From Oscillospiraceae bacterium (GTDB lineage Bacteria; Bacillota; Clostridia; Saccharofermentanales; Saccharofermentanaceae): a stretch of DNA of 15,995 bases. Location: NCBI GenBank assembly GCA_902767145.1, contig CACXGG010000080.1:1-15995 (forward strand). The letters run 5' to 3'. Within the stretch, counting starts at the first letter, position 1. Each line of letters starts with the position of its first letter. This document shows positions 1-6,452 of this stretch, piece after piece. A program made the position numbers and the translations under genes. The notes beneath the pieces are model-generated. The model saw only the letters and a list, made by a program, of their open reading frames with translations, was not told the DNA's origin and did no database searches.

Positions 1-472
1 CTTTGATGTCATTGATTGCCTTTGTGACATCCATGGAAACTGTACCGGACTTGGGGTTAGGCATGAGTCCCTTAGGACCAAGGACCTTACCGAGACGTCC
101 TACGACACCCATCATATCAGGTGTTGCAACAACAACGTCGAAGTCGAACCAGTTTTCCTTCGTGATCTTCTCGACCATATCCTCGGCACCAACATACTCG
201 GCACCTGCCTCCTTAGCCTCATCAGCCTTGGGGCCCTTGGCGAAAACGAGAACCTTCTTTGTACGGCCTGTTCCGTGAGGAAGGACAACAGCACCTCTGA
301 CCTGCTGGTCAGCGTGTCTGGAGTCAACACCAAGACGAACGTGAAGTTCTACTGTCTCGTCAAACTTAGCTTTACCTGTCTCCTGTACAAGGCGGACTGC
401 CTCGGAAGGATCATAGGCAACTGATCTGTCAACAAGCTTTTTAAGCTCAGTATATCTCTTACCAGCTTTCAT
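1..472 (-). CDS. rplA: 50S ribosomal protein L1, 3' part off the window
   Basis: L1 binds 23S rRNA at the mobile L1 stalk near the ribosomal E site and, in other bacteria, represses its own L11-L1 mRNA. The visible 157 codons begin [15 protein letters not shown], followed by [10 protein letters not shown], and include the family hallmarks [17 protein letters not shown] and [20 protein letters not shown]. The reading frame is still open at base 1, and since L1 is usually about 230 residues, roughly a third is missing. The start is ATG at 472, preceded by AAAGGAG with 6 nt spacing. The gene begins 18 nt after the rplK stop, as in the usual L11-L1 operon. Identification is secure. Confidence 0.97.
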   Translation of the reverse strand, partial: MKAGKRYTELKKLVDRSVAYDPSEAVRLVQETGKAKFDETVELHVRLGVDSRHADQQVRGAVVLPHGTGRTKKVLVFAKGPKADEAKEAGAEYVGAEDMVEKITKENWFDFDVVVATPDMMGVVGRLGKVLGPKGLMPNPKSGTVSMDVTKAINDIK

Positions 473-490
473 ATTGATCTCCTTTCCTTA

Positions 491-919
491 TCAGTCTCTC
501 TCTACGGTGATACCCATAGATCTTGCTGTTCCTGCTACCATCTCAGCACAAGCCTCGATAGAAGCTGCATTTGTGTCAGGCATCTTGATCGCTGCGATCT
601 TCTTGCACTGCTCAAATGTAACCTTTGCAACCTTCTGAGTGTTAGGTCTGCCTGAACCACTCTCGATATTGCACTCCTTCTTCAGAAGTACCGGTACCGG
701 AGGAGTCTTTGTAATGAAAGAGAATGTACGGTCTGCATAGACTGTAATAACTACAGGGATGACAAGACCTGCATCCTTTGCTGTTCTCTCATTGAACTCT
801 TTGACGAACTGGGCAATGTTGATACCGTGCTGTCCAAGAGCTGGTCCTACCGGCGGCGCAGGTGTTGCTTTTCCTGCAGGTATCTGAAGCTTAATGTAAC
901 CTGCTACTTTTTTAGCCAT
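491..919 (-). CDS. rplK: 50S ribosomal protein L11
   Basis: L11 forms the base of the L7/L12 stalk on the large subunit, binds the GTPase-associated region of 23S rRNA and takes part in factor binding and the stringent response. The 142-residue length is typical. The N-terminal domain carries the canonical proline-rich run [18 protein letters not shown] (about residues 17-34), and the C-terminal rRNA-binding domain ends in [16 protein letters not shown] lies 8 nt before the ATG at 919 and supports this start. It follows nusG after a 63-nt gap and precedes rplA, the standard ribosomal order. No anomalies are seen. Confidence 0.98.
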   Translation of the reverse strand: MAKKVAGYIKLQIPAGKATPAPPVGPALGQHGINIAQFVKEFNERTAKDAGLVIPVVITVYADRTFSFITKTPPVPVLLKKECNIESGSGRPNTQKVAKVTFEQCKKIAAIKMPDTNAASIEACAEMVAGTARSMGITVERD

Positions 920-982
920 CTTTGGCCACCTCCCAAATAAAATTTATTATCAGTGATGCAAGAGCATCCGATAAACGTTTCG
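920..982 (-). other. nusG-rplK intergenic leader with small hairpin
   Basis: This is the longest gap inside the rpmG-rplA unit, whose other gaps are 1 to 27 nt. On the coding strand it holds a 5-bp hairpin (GATGC, loop TCTT, GCATC; plus-strand arms 955-959 and 964-968), then AT-rich sequence (AATAAATTTTATT), then the rplK ribosome binding site. L1 is known to repress the L11-L1 mRNA by binding a structured leader, so this would be the expected place for that site. I could not recognise the specific L1-binding motif. The hairpin lacks a U-run and is not a convincing terminator, and the weak -10-like TAATAA has no good -35. Confidence 0.3.
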
Positions 983-1567
983 TCAGATCCTTTCGACCTG
1001 TGTGAAGTCGAGATATACAGGGGTCTCTCTTCCGAACATGGAGAGCTTTACCTTTACCTGCTGCTTCTCGTAGTTCATCTCCTCTACTACGCAGATGCTG
1101 TCTGCGAAAGGTCCGGAGATAACGCGGATCGTGTCGCCGATGTCGTAATCCACATCCGGGACCCAATCTGTTGCGATTCCCATGGAAGCGAGATCGCTGT
1201 CCGTAATGGGAAGGGGCTTGTTGGGGTTCGTGCTTACAAATCCCGTAACGCCTCTTGTGTTGCGGATAAGATACCAGAGTTCCTTATCTGCTGTGGAAGG
1301 CTCCTCGTCAGCCTTCAATGTCTCAAAGTTACTTACGAACTTAACGAAGACATATCCGGGATACTTCTTGCGGGCTACAACCTTCTTCTTACCATCCTTG
1401 ATCTCAACAACATCCTCTGTGGGAACTGCGATCTCCTGGATGATATCCTGCATGTTACGCTTGGCAATCGTCTTCTCGAGAATCGTCTTTACTTTATTCT
1501 CATATCCGGAATATGTATGTACAACGTACCACTTAGCTTCGTTGTTGGCGCTCATCTCGTCTGCCAT
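983..1567 (-). CDS. nusG: Transcription termination/antitermination factor NusG
   Basis: NusG binds RNA polymerase near the clamp and modulates pausing, Rho action and transcription-translation coupling. The NGN domain opens with AKWYVVHTYSGYENKV and contains KKYPGYVFVKF and YLIRNTRGVTGFVS. The C-terminal KOW domain has GDTIRVISGPFADSICVVEE. At 194 residues it is somewhat longer than the usual 175-185, because about 14 extra residues (around ETLKADEEPSTADK) lie between PGYVFV and RNTRGV. The start at 1567 is supported by GAGGAG inside the end of secE with 7 nt spacing. It is separated from the secE stop by 1 nt, so translational coupling is likely. Neighbouring secE and rplK confirm the assignment. 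Confidence 0.97.
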   Translation of the reverse strand: MADEMSANNEAKWYVVHTYSGYENKVKTILEKTIAKRNMQDIIQEIAVPTEDVVEIKDGKKKVVARKKYPGYVFVKFVSNFETLKADEEPSTADKELWYLIRNTRGVTGFVSTNPNKPLPITDSDLASMGIATDWVPDVDYDIGDTIRVISGPFADSICVVEEMNYEKQQVKVKLSMFGRETPVYLDFTQVERI

Positions 1568-1568
1568 A

Positions 1569-1922
1569 TCATGTCTCCTCAGTTGCTTCTGTGTCCTCGG
1601 CTACATCCGTGTCTTCGGCAACGTCTGTATCCTCAGGTGCAGCTGCAAGTTCATCTGCAAGAACAGGTGCCTCTGTAGTTGTCTCTGTGGGCTCTACCTG
1701 ATCATAGAATCCGATCTTCTCGAGCACCCAGCGTCCGCCTGTTCCGATAATGGAAAGGTAGATTGCAAAGAACACGATAACAACGAGCACGACTGCAGAT
1801 GTTGTCTTGAGCTTATCCTTGGAGGGCCATACGACTCTCTTGAGCTCCTGACGGACATCCTTAAATGTCTGACCTATGCGCTGAAAGATATTCTTCTTTT
1901 TCTTGTCCTTAGTTGCGGCCAT
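1569..1922 (-). CDS. secE: Protein translocase subunit SecE with acidic C-terminal tail
   Basis: SecE is the small essential subunit that clamps the SecYEG protein-export channel in the cytoplasmic membrane. Residues 1-40 are basic and amphipathic, with the conserved FKDVRQELKRVVWPSKD stretch. One membrane segment follows at about 42-61, then GGRWVLEKIGF. The core ends near residue 73, where a typical Gram-positive SecE would stop. Here 44 further residues follow, rich in Glu, Thr, Ala and Asp, including three tandem EDTDVA-like units at 97-114. By known SecE topology this tail should lie outside the membrane; that is inference. AGAGGT precedes the ATG at 1922. The gene lies between rpmG and nusG, as usual. 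Confidence 0.95.
   Translation of the reverse strand: MAATKDKKKKNIFQRIGQTFKDVRQELKRVVWPSKDKLKTTSAVVLVVIVFFAIYLSIIGTGGRWVLEKIGFYDQVEPTETTTEAPVLADELAAAPEDTDVAEDTDVAEDTEATEET
1581..1634 (-). repeat. Three 18-nt tandem repeats in the secE tail
   Basis: Three imperfect in-frame 18-nt units encode EDTDVA, EDTDVA and EDTEAT. The units occupy 1617-1634, 1599-1616 and 1581-1598. They differ mostly at third codon positions, so the peptide repeat is better kept than the DNA repeat. This suggests an older duplication held by selection for an acidic tail, or simple low-complexity growth. Confidence 0.8.
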
Positions 1923-1949
1923 ACGATACCTCTTTAAAGAAAAACAGTA

Positions 1950-2114
1950 TTACTTTGTCTCCTTGTGAACCGTATGCTTACGGCAGAAAGGACAGTACTT
2001 CTTGAGCTCAAGTCTCTCGGAGTTGTTCTTCTTATTCTTATATGTCTGATAGTTTCTCTGCTTGCACTCTTCGCATGCAAGTGTGAGCTTGTCACGAGCA
2101 CTCTGCTTAGCCAT
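1950..2114 (-). CDS. rpmG: 50S ribosomal protein L33 (zinc-ribbon form)
   Basis: L33 is a small large-subunit protein near the E site. The 54-residue product begins [17 protein letters not shown] and ends [14 protein letters not shown]. Four cysteines (C14, C17, C41, C44) in two CxxC pairs show the zinc-binding form; many Bacillota also keep a zinc-free paralogue for zinc starvation, which is not seen here. Between the pairs is the family stretch [21 protein letters not shown] strong GGAGGAG lies upstream of the ATG at 2114. It is the first gene of the rpmG-secE-nusG-rplK-rplA unit and follows its promoter by about 73 nt. The gap to secE is 27 nt, without a tRNA-Trp gene. Confidence 0.97.
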   Translation of the reverse strand: MAKQSARDKLTLACEECKQRNYQTYKNKKNNSERLELKKYCPFCRKHTVHKETK

Positions 2115-2137
2115 TGTTCGACTCCTCCATGATCCGT

Positions 2138-2172
2138 GGTCTTTTCAAATTTTTACACAATAAAAAAAGACC
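2138..2172. repeat. 8-bp inverted repeat in rpmG leader
   Basis: On the coding strand GGTCTTTT (plus 2165-2172) and AAAAGACC (plus 2138-2145) are perfect complements separated by 19 AT-rich nt. The element lies between the predicted transcription start and the rpmG ribosome binding site, so it would form a stem in the leader RNA. A T-run (TTTTTTT) at the 5' arm follows only weak upstream stems such as CTAA/TTAG, so a terminator or attenuator is possible but not convincing. Confidence 0.5.
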
Positions 2173-2193
2173 TCTAAGGGTTTTAGCTGAAGT

Positions 2194-2222
2194 ATTTTAT
2201 CACAGGGTATATGAAGTGTCAA
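2194..2222 (-). promoter_or_regulatory. Sigma-A promoter for rpmG-secE-nusG-rplK-rplA
   Basis: Reading the minus strand, TTGACA (plus 2217-2222) is followed by a 17-nt spacer and TAAAAT (plus 2194-2199), with an upstream TGA forming an extended -10. This is near-consensus for the housekeeping sigma factor. Transcription should begin near 2187, giving a leader of about 73 nt before rpmG. The -35 box starts only 6 nt after the hisE stop codon. Confidence 0.88.
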
Positions 2223-2228
2223 CGAGAT

Positions 2229-2504
2229 TTATCTTCTGTTTCTCAGTTCTTTCTCAACGTCTTCAAGGGTTATTCCCATATCTGCCATGAGGACCAGAGC
2301 ATGGTACTCAAGGTCAGCAAGTTCAGCGATGACCTCATCCTTATCGTTCTTTGCTGCTGCGATACAGACTTCCACTGCTTCCTCGCCGAGCTTCTTGGAG
2401 ATCTTCTCTCTTCCCTTGCCGAAAAGGTAGTTTGTATAAGAGCCCTCCTCGGGATTCTTCTGTCTGTCTAAGATAACGCTCATGAGTTCCTTTGAGATGT
2501 CCAT
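2229..2504 (-). CDS. hisE: Phosphoribosyl-ATP pyrophosphatase HisE
   Basis: HisE carries out step 2 of histidine synthesis, hydrolysing phosphoribosyl-ATP to phosphoribosyl-AMP and pyrophosphate. The product is 91 residues, typical for stand-alone HisE. The MazG-like helical motifs are clear: KISKKLGEEAVEVCIAA and EVIAELADLEYHALVLMAD, with the acidic residues that bind Mg2+. I chose ATG at 2504 (MDISKELMSVI) because AAAGGAG lies exactly 8 nt before it. A start at 2534 would add 10 residues unlike the family and would overlap hisF/I more deeply. It is the last his gene and begins 5 nt after the hisF/I stop. In many bacteria HisE is fused to HisI, but here it is separate. Confidence 0.96.
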   Translation of the reverse strand: MDISKELMSVILDRQKNPEEGSYTNYLFGKGREKISKKLGEEAVEVCIAAAKNDKDEVIAELADLEYHALVLMADMGITLEDVEKELRNRR

Positions 2505-2509
2505 AGTAT

Positions 2510-3640
2510 TTACTCCTTTATGTTTAAGTCCCAATCTTCAAGCTTTGTATAAAAACAGCTGTGGTTTCCGGTGTGGCATGCTGCTCCGGTCTGCTCCACC
2601 TTGTAGAGCAGGGTATCCTTGTCGCAGTCGATCCTTGCCTCCACCACCTTCTGAAGGTGACCGGAGGTCTCCCCCTTTTTCCAGAGGGTCTCCCTGGATC
2701 TGGAGTAGTAGTGCATATATCCTGTCCTGCAGGTGAGTTCGAAGGCCTCGTAGTTCATGTAGGCCATCATGAGGACCTCGCCTGTCTTTGCATCTATGGT
2801 TATGGCGGGGACCATGCCGTCGGAATTCTTCTTCATGTGGGCCCACATATCAAGTTCCCTGCCGATCTTCCTTACAGGGATATCCCTTTTCTCAAGGTAG
2901 TCCTTAAGGTCGGATATCTTTATCTCTCCAAAGTGGAAGAGACTTGCTGCAAGGACAGCATCCGCCTTACCATCCACGATACCGTCGTAGAAGTCCTCCA
3001 TCTTTCCTGCTCCGCCGGAGGCGATGACAGGTACGGAGACAGCATCTGCGATCATGGAAGTGATCTTATTGTCAAAGCCTGACTTGGTGCCGTCCCTGTC
3101 CATGGAGGTGAGAAGGATCTCGCCGCAGCCGAGCTCAACAGCCTTCTTTGCCCACTCCAGGGCATCAAGACCGGTGGGCTTTGTACCGCCCGCGATGACC
3201 ACCTCATATCCTGAGGGGAATTCATCTTCCCTTCCCTCACGGCTCTTTACATCTATTGCAACAACGATGCACTGGGCACCGAATCTGTCTGAAGCCTCTT
3301 TGATGAAACCGGGATTCTTTACGGCCGCTGAGTTAAGGGATACCTTATCGGCACCTGCATTTAAGATCGCCCTGATATCATCGACAGTCCTTATTCCTCC
3401 GCCGACGGTAAAGGGGATAAAGATCTCATCTGCCACCTTATTTACCATATCGATCACTGTATCCCTTGCTTCCAGGGTTGCAGTTATATCGAGGAAGACA
3501 AGTTCATCGGCTCCTGAAAGGTTATATTCCTTGGCGCACTCAACAGGATCTCCCGCATCCCTTAAGGATACGAAATTGACGCCTTTTACGACTCTTCCGT
3601 CCTTGACATCAAGGCAGGGGATTATACGCTTTGCAAGCAT
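2510..3640 (-). CDS. hisF: HisF-HisI fusion: imidazole glycerol phosphate synthase cyclase subunit plus phosphoribosyl-AMP cyclohydrolase
   Basis: This is one 376-residue frame with two complete enzymes. Residues 1 to about 257 are HisF, the cyclase subunit that with HisH turns PRFAR and ammonia into imidazole glycerol phosphate and AICAR (step 5). It has [11 protein letters not shown] with catalytic D11, AIDVKS with D130, and phosphate-binding GGGIR and SGGAG. Residues about 262-370 are HisI, which opens the purine ring of PR-AMP (step 3). Its motifs are [18 protein letters not shown], the metal site DCDKD (338-342), and zinc cysteines C339, C355 and C362, with the family's 16- and 7-residue spacing. 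The linker is very short. All key residues are present, so both activities are expected. It overlaps hisA by 19 nt. HisI is more commonly alone or fused to HisE, so this fusion is unusual. Confidence 0.96.
   Translation of the reverse strand: MLAKRIIPCLDVKDGRVVKGVNFVSLRDAGDPVECAKEYNLSGADELVFLDITATLEARDTVIDMVNKVADEIFIPFTVGGGIRTVDDIRAILNAGADKVSLNSAAVKNPGFIKEASDRFGAQCIVVAIDVKSREGREDEFPSGYEVVIAGGTKPTGLDALEWAKKAVELGCGEILLTSMDRDGTKSGFDNKITSMIADAVSVPVIASGGAGKMEDFYDGIVDGKADAVLAASLFHFGEIKISDLKDYLEKRDIPVRKIGRELDMWAHMKKNSDGMVPAITIDAKTGEVLMMAYMNYEAFELTCRTGYMHYYSRSRETLWKKGETSGHLQKVVEARIDCDKDTLLYKVEQTGAACHTGNHSCFYTKLEDWDLNIKE
2513..2519 (-). promoter_or_regulatory. Ribosome binding site fixing the hisE start
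   Basis: AAAGGAG on the minus strand overlaps the last codons of hisF/I and lies 8 nt before the ATG at 2504. This favours that start over the in-frame ATG at 2534. Confidence 0.8.
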
Positions 3641-4335
3641 TTTTTAAGATCCACCTTTCCCTCGTAGATGGCCTTGCCGACGATAACGCCTTCGCAGCCG
3701 CTTCCCTTTATGTACATTATATCCTCGTCTGATCCTATACCACCTGAAGCGGTGACCTTAAGGCCTGTCCTGTCCACAAGTTCCTTTGTGGAATCAAAGG
3801 CGGGGCCTGTGAGCATTCCATCCCTTGCTATATCAGTAAAGACGATAGCCTGGGCACCGATGCTCTTCATGGTCTTTGCAAAATCGACTGCCGTGACGCC
3901 TGAACCTTCTGTCCATCCGTCCACTGCAACCTCACCGCCCTTGGCGTCGATGCCGATGGCGATCTTGTCAGCATATCTCTTTAAGGCTTCCTCGGTAAAC
4001 TTCCTGTCCTTTATGGCGGATGTTCCGATGACACATCTCTGTACACCGTAGTCCTCGATCCACCTTCTTAAGGTATCCATATTGCGGATCCCTCCGCCTG
4101 TGTCCACCTTGAGGCCTGTCTTTATGCTTATCTCTTTTATGATCTCATGGTTGGTGGGGATACCGGATCTTGCAGCATCGAGGTCGACCACGTGGATCCA
4201 CTCTGCGCCTGCGTCCTTGAATCTCTGTGCCTGCTCCATGGGATCGTCGTTATAGACTGTGACCTGGTCGTACTTGCCCTGCCTGAGCCTTACGCATTTT
4301 CCTCCCAGGAGGTCGATAGCGGGATATATGATCAT
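3622..4335 (-). CDS. hisA: ProFAR isomerase HisA
   Basis: HisA performs step 4, the Amadori rearrangement of ProFAR to PRFAR, in a TIM barrel related to HisF. The 237-residue length fits. Catalytic aspartates are visible as D8 in [16 protein letters not shown] and D130 in [16 protein letters not shown]. Phosphate-binding loops are DTGGGIRN (78-85) and [10 protein letters not shown]. The ATG at 4335 overlaps the hisH stop as ATGA, and the 3' end overlaps hisF/I by 19 nt, so its translation is probably coupled to both neighbours. Actinobacterial PriA, which also does the TrpF reaction, is a relative. The complete his context and sequence argue for ordinary HisA. Confidence 0.97.
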   Translation of the reverse strand: MIIYPAIDLLGGKCVRLRQGKYDQVTVYNDDPMEQAQRFKDAGAEWIHVVDLDAARSGIPTNHEIIKEISIKTGLKVDTGGGIRNMDTLRRWIEDYGVQRCVIGTSAIKDRKFTEEALKRYADKIAIGIDAKGGEVAVDGWTEGSGVTAVDFAKTMKSIGAQAIVFTDIARDGMLTGPAFDSTKELVDRTGLKVTASGGIGSDEDIMYIKGSGCEGVIVGKAIYEGKVDLKKCLQSV

Positions 4336-4958
4336 TTAGCTGTTCTCCTTACGAATCTGATGAGCATCTGAAGTCCTGCCTCACCGCTCTTTTCGGGGTG
4401 GAACTGGGTAGCGAAGATATTGTCCCTCTGGAGTGCGGCGGTGTACCTGATGCCGTACTCTGTCTTGGCAGCAGAGTCCCTGTCGTCCTCAGGGCTGCAG
4501 TAGAAAGAGTGGACAAAATAAACGTAGTCCCCGTTCCTTGGAAGATCTCCCGTAACGTCAGTCAGGGAGTTCCAGCCGATCTGGGGCACCTTGAGACCCC
4601 TGTCAGTGGTCTGCTCAGCGGGGAACTTCTTCACTGTTCCGGAAATGATATCAAGTCCCGGGATAAGTTCACCCTCTCCGGCGCCTTCTTCTGAACCTGA
4701 CATGAGAAGCTGCATTCCCAGGCATATGCCCAGGAACGGCTTCCCTGTCTTAACATATTCTTTTACTGCGATGTCGAGGCCTTTGCTCTCAAGGGCCTCC
4801 ATGGCGGGTCCAAATGCTCCGACTCCGGGCAATATAACGCCGTCGGCTCTTTCGATCGCCTCCGGATCAGAAGTGATCTCCGATTCGTAACCCAGATATG
4901 TGAGGGCTTTGCTGACAGATGCCAGGTTGCCCATTCCGTAGTCTATTATCGCTATCAA
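4332..4958 (-). CDS. hisH: Imidazole glycerol phosphate synthase glutaminase subunit HisH
   Basis: HisH is the class I glutamine amidotransferase partner of HisF and supplies ammonia through the HisF barrel. It has 208 residues, the usual length. The catalytic triad is visible: C79 in FLGICLGMQLL, and H187 and E189 in TQFHPEKSGEAG. The oxyanion-loop region ILPGVGAFG is present at 42-50. The start codon is TTG at 4958. The resulting N-terminus IAIIDYGMGNL matches the family, and the next in-frame ATG would remove the first beta strand. The TTG directly abuts the purC stop TAA with no spacer, and an AAGGA lies 9 nt upstream. The gene overlaps hisA by 4 nt (ATGA). The weak start may be offset by coupling to purC. 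Confidence 0.96.
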   Translation of the reverse strand: MIAIIDYGMGNLASVSKALTYLGYESEITSDPEAIERADGVILPGVGAFGPAMEALESKGLDIAVKEYVKTGKPFLGICLGMQLLMSGSEEGAGEGELIPGLDIISGTVKKFPAEQTTDRGLKVPQIGWNSLTDVTGDLPRNGDYVYFVHSFYCSPEDDRDSAAKTEYGIRYTAALQRDNIFATQFHPEKSGEAGLQMLIRFVRRTAK

Positions 4959-5843
4959 TTACTCGATTTCCTTACCGGTGATCCTGGAGTAGCACTCCCT
5001 GTATTTCTCGGCTGTCTTGTTGATGACTTCCTCGGGGAGTGTGGGGGCGGGATATGTCTTATCCCAGTCAAGTGTCTCCAGCCACTCTCTTAAGTACTGC
5101 TTGTCGAAGCTCTTCTGTGCGTGACCGGGCTCGTAGTCGTTTACATCCCAGAACCTTGAAGAGTCGGGAGTGAACATCTCGTCTGCAACAACGAGCTTGC
5201 CGTCGATCTTACCGAACTCGAACTTTGTATCTGCAAGGATCAGGCCCTTTGTGAGAGCGAACTCTGAAACCTTATTGTAGAGTGCAAGAGCTGCATCCTT
5301 GAGAGCAGTTGCATCCTCGTCACCCAGGAGTTCCTTGAGCTGGTCGAAGGTGATGTTGATGTCGTGGCCTGTCTCCTCCTTGGTGGAAGGTGTGAAGAGA
5401 GGCTCAGGGAGCTTGTCGCCCTGGACCATTCCCTCGGGCATCTTGATGCCGCCGACTGTGCCGTTAGCCTTGTACTCCTTGAGAGCGGAACCCTCCAGGT
5501 AGCCTCTTACGATACACTCTGCAGGGAGCATATCCACCTTCTTTACCAGCATGGATCTTCCCTTGAGTTCTTCCTCGTACTTGTCCAGGCCCATGGGATA
5601 GTCCTTAGGGTCTGTGGAGATAACGTGGTTAGGGATGATGTCCTTTGTGTAGTCGAACCAGAAAGCCGAGATGGAGGACAGTACCTTGCCCTTGTCAGGG
5701 ATCAGCTGGTCGAATACGACATCGAAAGCCGAGATCCTGTCGGTGACGACCATGAGGAGAGAATCTCCAAGGTCGTAAACTTCTCTTACCTTACCCTTGA
5801 TAAAAACGGGCAGATCGATAAAACTTGTGTCTTTGATCATCAT
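4959..5843 (-). CDS. purC: SAICAR synthetase PurC
   Basis: PurC joins aspartate to CAIR using ATP, giving SAICAR, the purine intermediate two steps before AICAR is formylated. The product is 294 residues, the longer family form (E. coli PurC is about 237). Motifs include GKVREVYDLGD, VVTDRISAFDVVF, AECIVRGYLEGSALKEY, LILADTKFEFG and DEMFTPDSSRFW. I chose ATG at 5843 (MMIKDTSFIDLP) because GGAGG at 5852-5856 lies 8 nt before it. The in-frame ATG at 5858 overlaps that binding site and has none of its own. It sits between hisB and hisH with 18-nt and 0-nt gaps, so it is co-transcribed with histidine genes. The HisF/HisH reaction also releases AICAR, which gives a plausible metabolic link. Confidence 0.95.
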   Translation of the reverse strand: MMIKDTSFIDLPVFIKGKVREVYDLGDSLLMVVTDRISAFDVVFDQLIPDKGKVLSSISAFWFDYTKDIIPNHVISTDPKDYPMGLDKYEEELKGRSMLVKKVDMLPAECIVRGYLEGSALKEYKANGTVGGIKMPEGMVQGDKLPEPLFTPSTKEETGHDINITFDQLKELLGDEDATALKDAALALYNKVSEFALTKGLILADTKFEFGKIDGKLVVADEMFTPDSSRFWDVNDYEPGHAQKSFDKQYLREWLETLDWDKTYPAPTLPEEVINKTAEKYRECYSRITGKEIE

Positions 5844-5851
5844 TTCTTTTT

Positions 5852-5856
5852 CCTCC
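5852..5856 (-). promoter_or_regulatory. Ribosome binding site fixing the purC start
   Basis: GGAGG on the minus strand lies 8 nt before the ATG at 5843. It overlaps the first codons of the longer candidate that starts at 5858, which makes that upstream start unlikely. Confidence 0.75.
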
Positions 5857-5861
5857 ATATA

Positions 5862-6452
5862 TTAAAGGACACCTTTGGTCGATATGACCTGATCCTTAAA
5901 TCTCTCATCGATGGAAGCGGCCTGTCTTATGGCTCTCGCCAGTGACTTGAACATAGCCTCTGCCTTGTGGTGGTCGTTAGTTCCGTAAGGGGAACTGATG
6001 TGGAGCGTGATGCCTGCATTATATGCAAAGGATCTGAAGAACTCCTCGAAGAGCTGTGTATCCATCTCGCCGCACATATCGCCCATGAACTTACAGTCGA
6101 AGACTATAAAGGGTCTTCCGGAGATATCCACAACGGCATCACCAAGAGCCTCATCCAGGGGACATCTGGCGGAACCGAACCTTACGATACCCTTCTTGTC
6201 ACCAATGGCCTGTGAAAAAGCCTGGCCCAGTGCGATACCCACATCCTCCACAGAGTGGTGTGCATCAACATAAAGGTCACCCTTGCAGGTAAGGCTTATA
6301 TCCATGCCGGAGTGCTTGGACAGGGCCGTGAGCATGTGATCGAAAAATCCGATGCCGGTATCGATCTCAGCCTTGCCGTTACCGTCGATGTCTAATACGA
6401 CCTTGATGTCGGTCTCGCCTGTGGTTCTCGTGATCTCAGCTTTCCTGGACAT
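5862..6452 (-). CDS. hisB: Imidazoleglycerol-phosphate dehydratase HisB
   Basis: This Mn2+-dependent enzyme dehydrates imidazole glycerol phosphate to imidazole acetol phosphate (step 6). It is the monofunctional form of 196 residues; the phosphatase half fused in E. coli is absent. The metal-binding signatures are intact: DTGIGFFDHML near residue 36, DAHHSVEDVGIALG near 63-76, and GTNDHHKAEAMFKSLARAI near 158-176. ATG at 6452 is preceded by GAGAGGAG with about 8 nt spacing and lies 17 nt inside the end of hisC. It ends 18 nt before the chosen purC start. Because the phosphatase domain is missing, histidinol-phosphate phosphatase must come from another gene not seen here. Confidence 0.97.
   Translation of the reverse strand: MSRKAEITRTTGETDIKVVLDIDGNGKAEIDTGIGFFDHMLTALSKHSGMDISLTCKGDLYVDAHHSVEDVGIALGQAFSQAIGDKKGIVRFGSARCPLDEALGDAVVDISGRPFIVFDCKFMGDMCGEMDTQLFEEFFRSFAYNAGITLHISSPYGTNDHHKAEAMFKSLARAIRQAASIDERFKDQVISTKGVL

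Noticed and set aside
955..968. GATGC/GCATC hairpin as a terminator between nusG and rplK
   Set aside because: The stem is only 5 bp and no U-run follows on the coding strand; the genes belong to one conserved operon.
973..980. AAACGTTT palindrome just downstream of the nusG stop
   Set aside because: It is too short and has no partner site or promoter context; expected by chance in AT-rich sequence.
953..1678. Long plus-strand open frame of 241 codons opposite nusG and secE
   Set aside because: It lies opposite two certain genes, lacks family motifs and a binding site, and has the odd composition of an antisense shadow.
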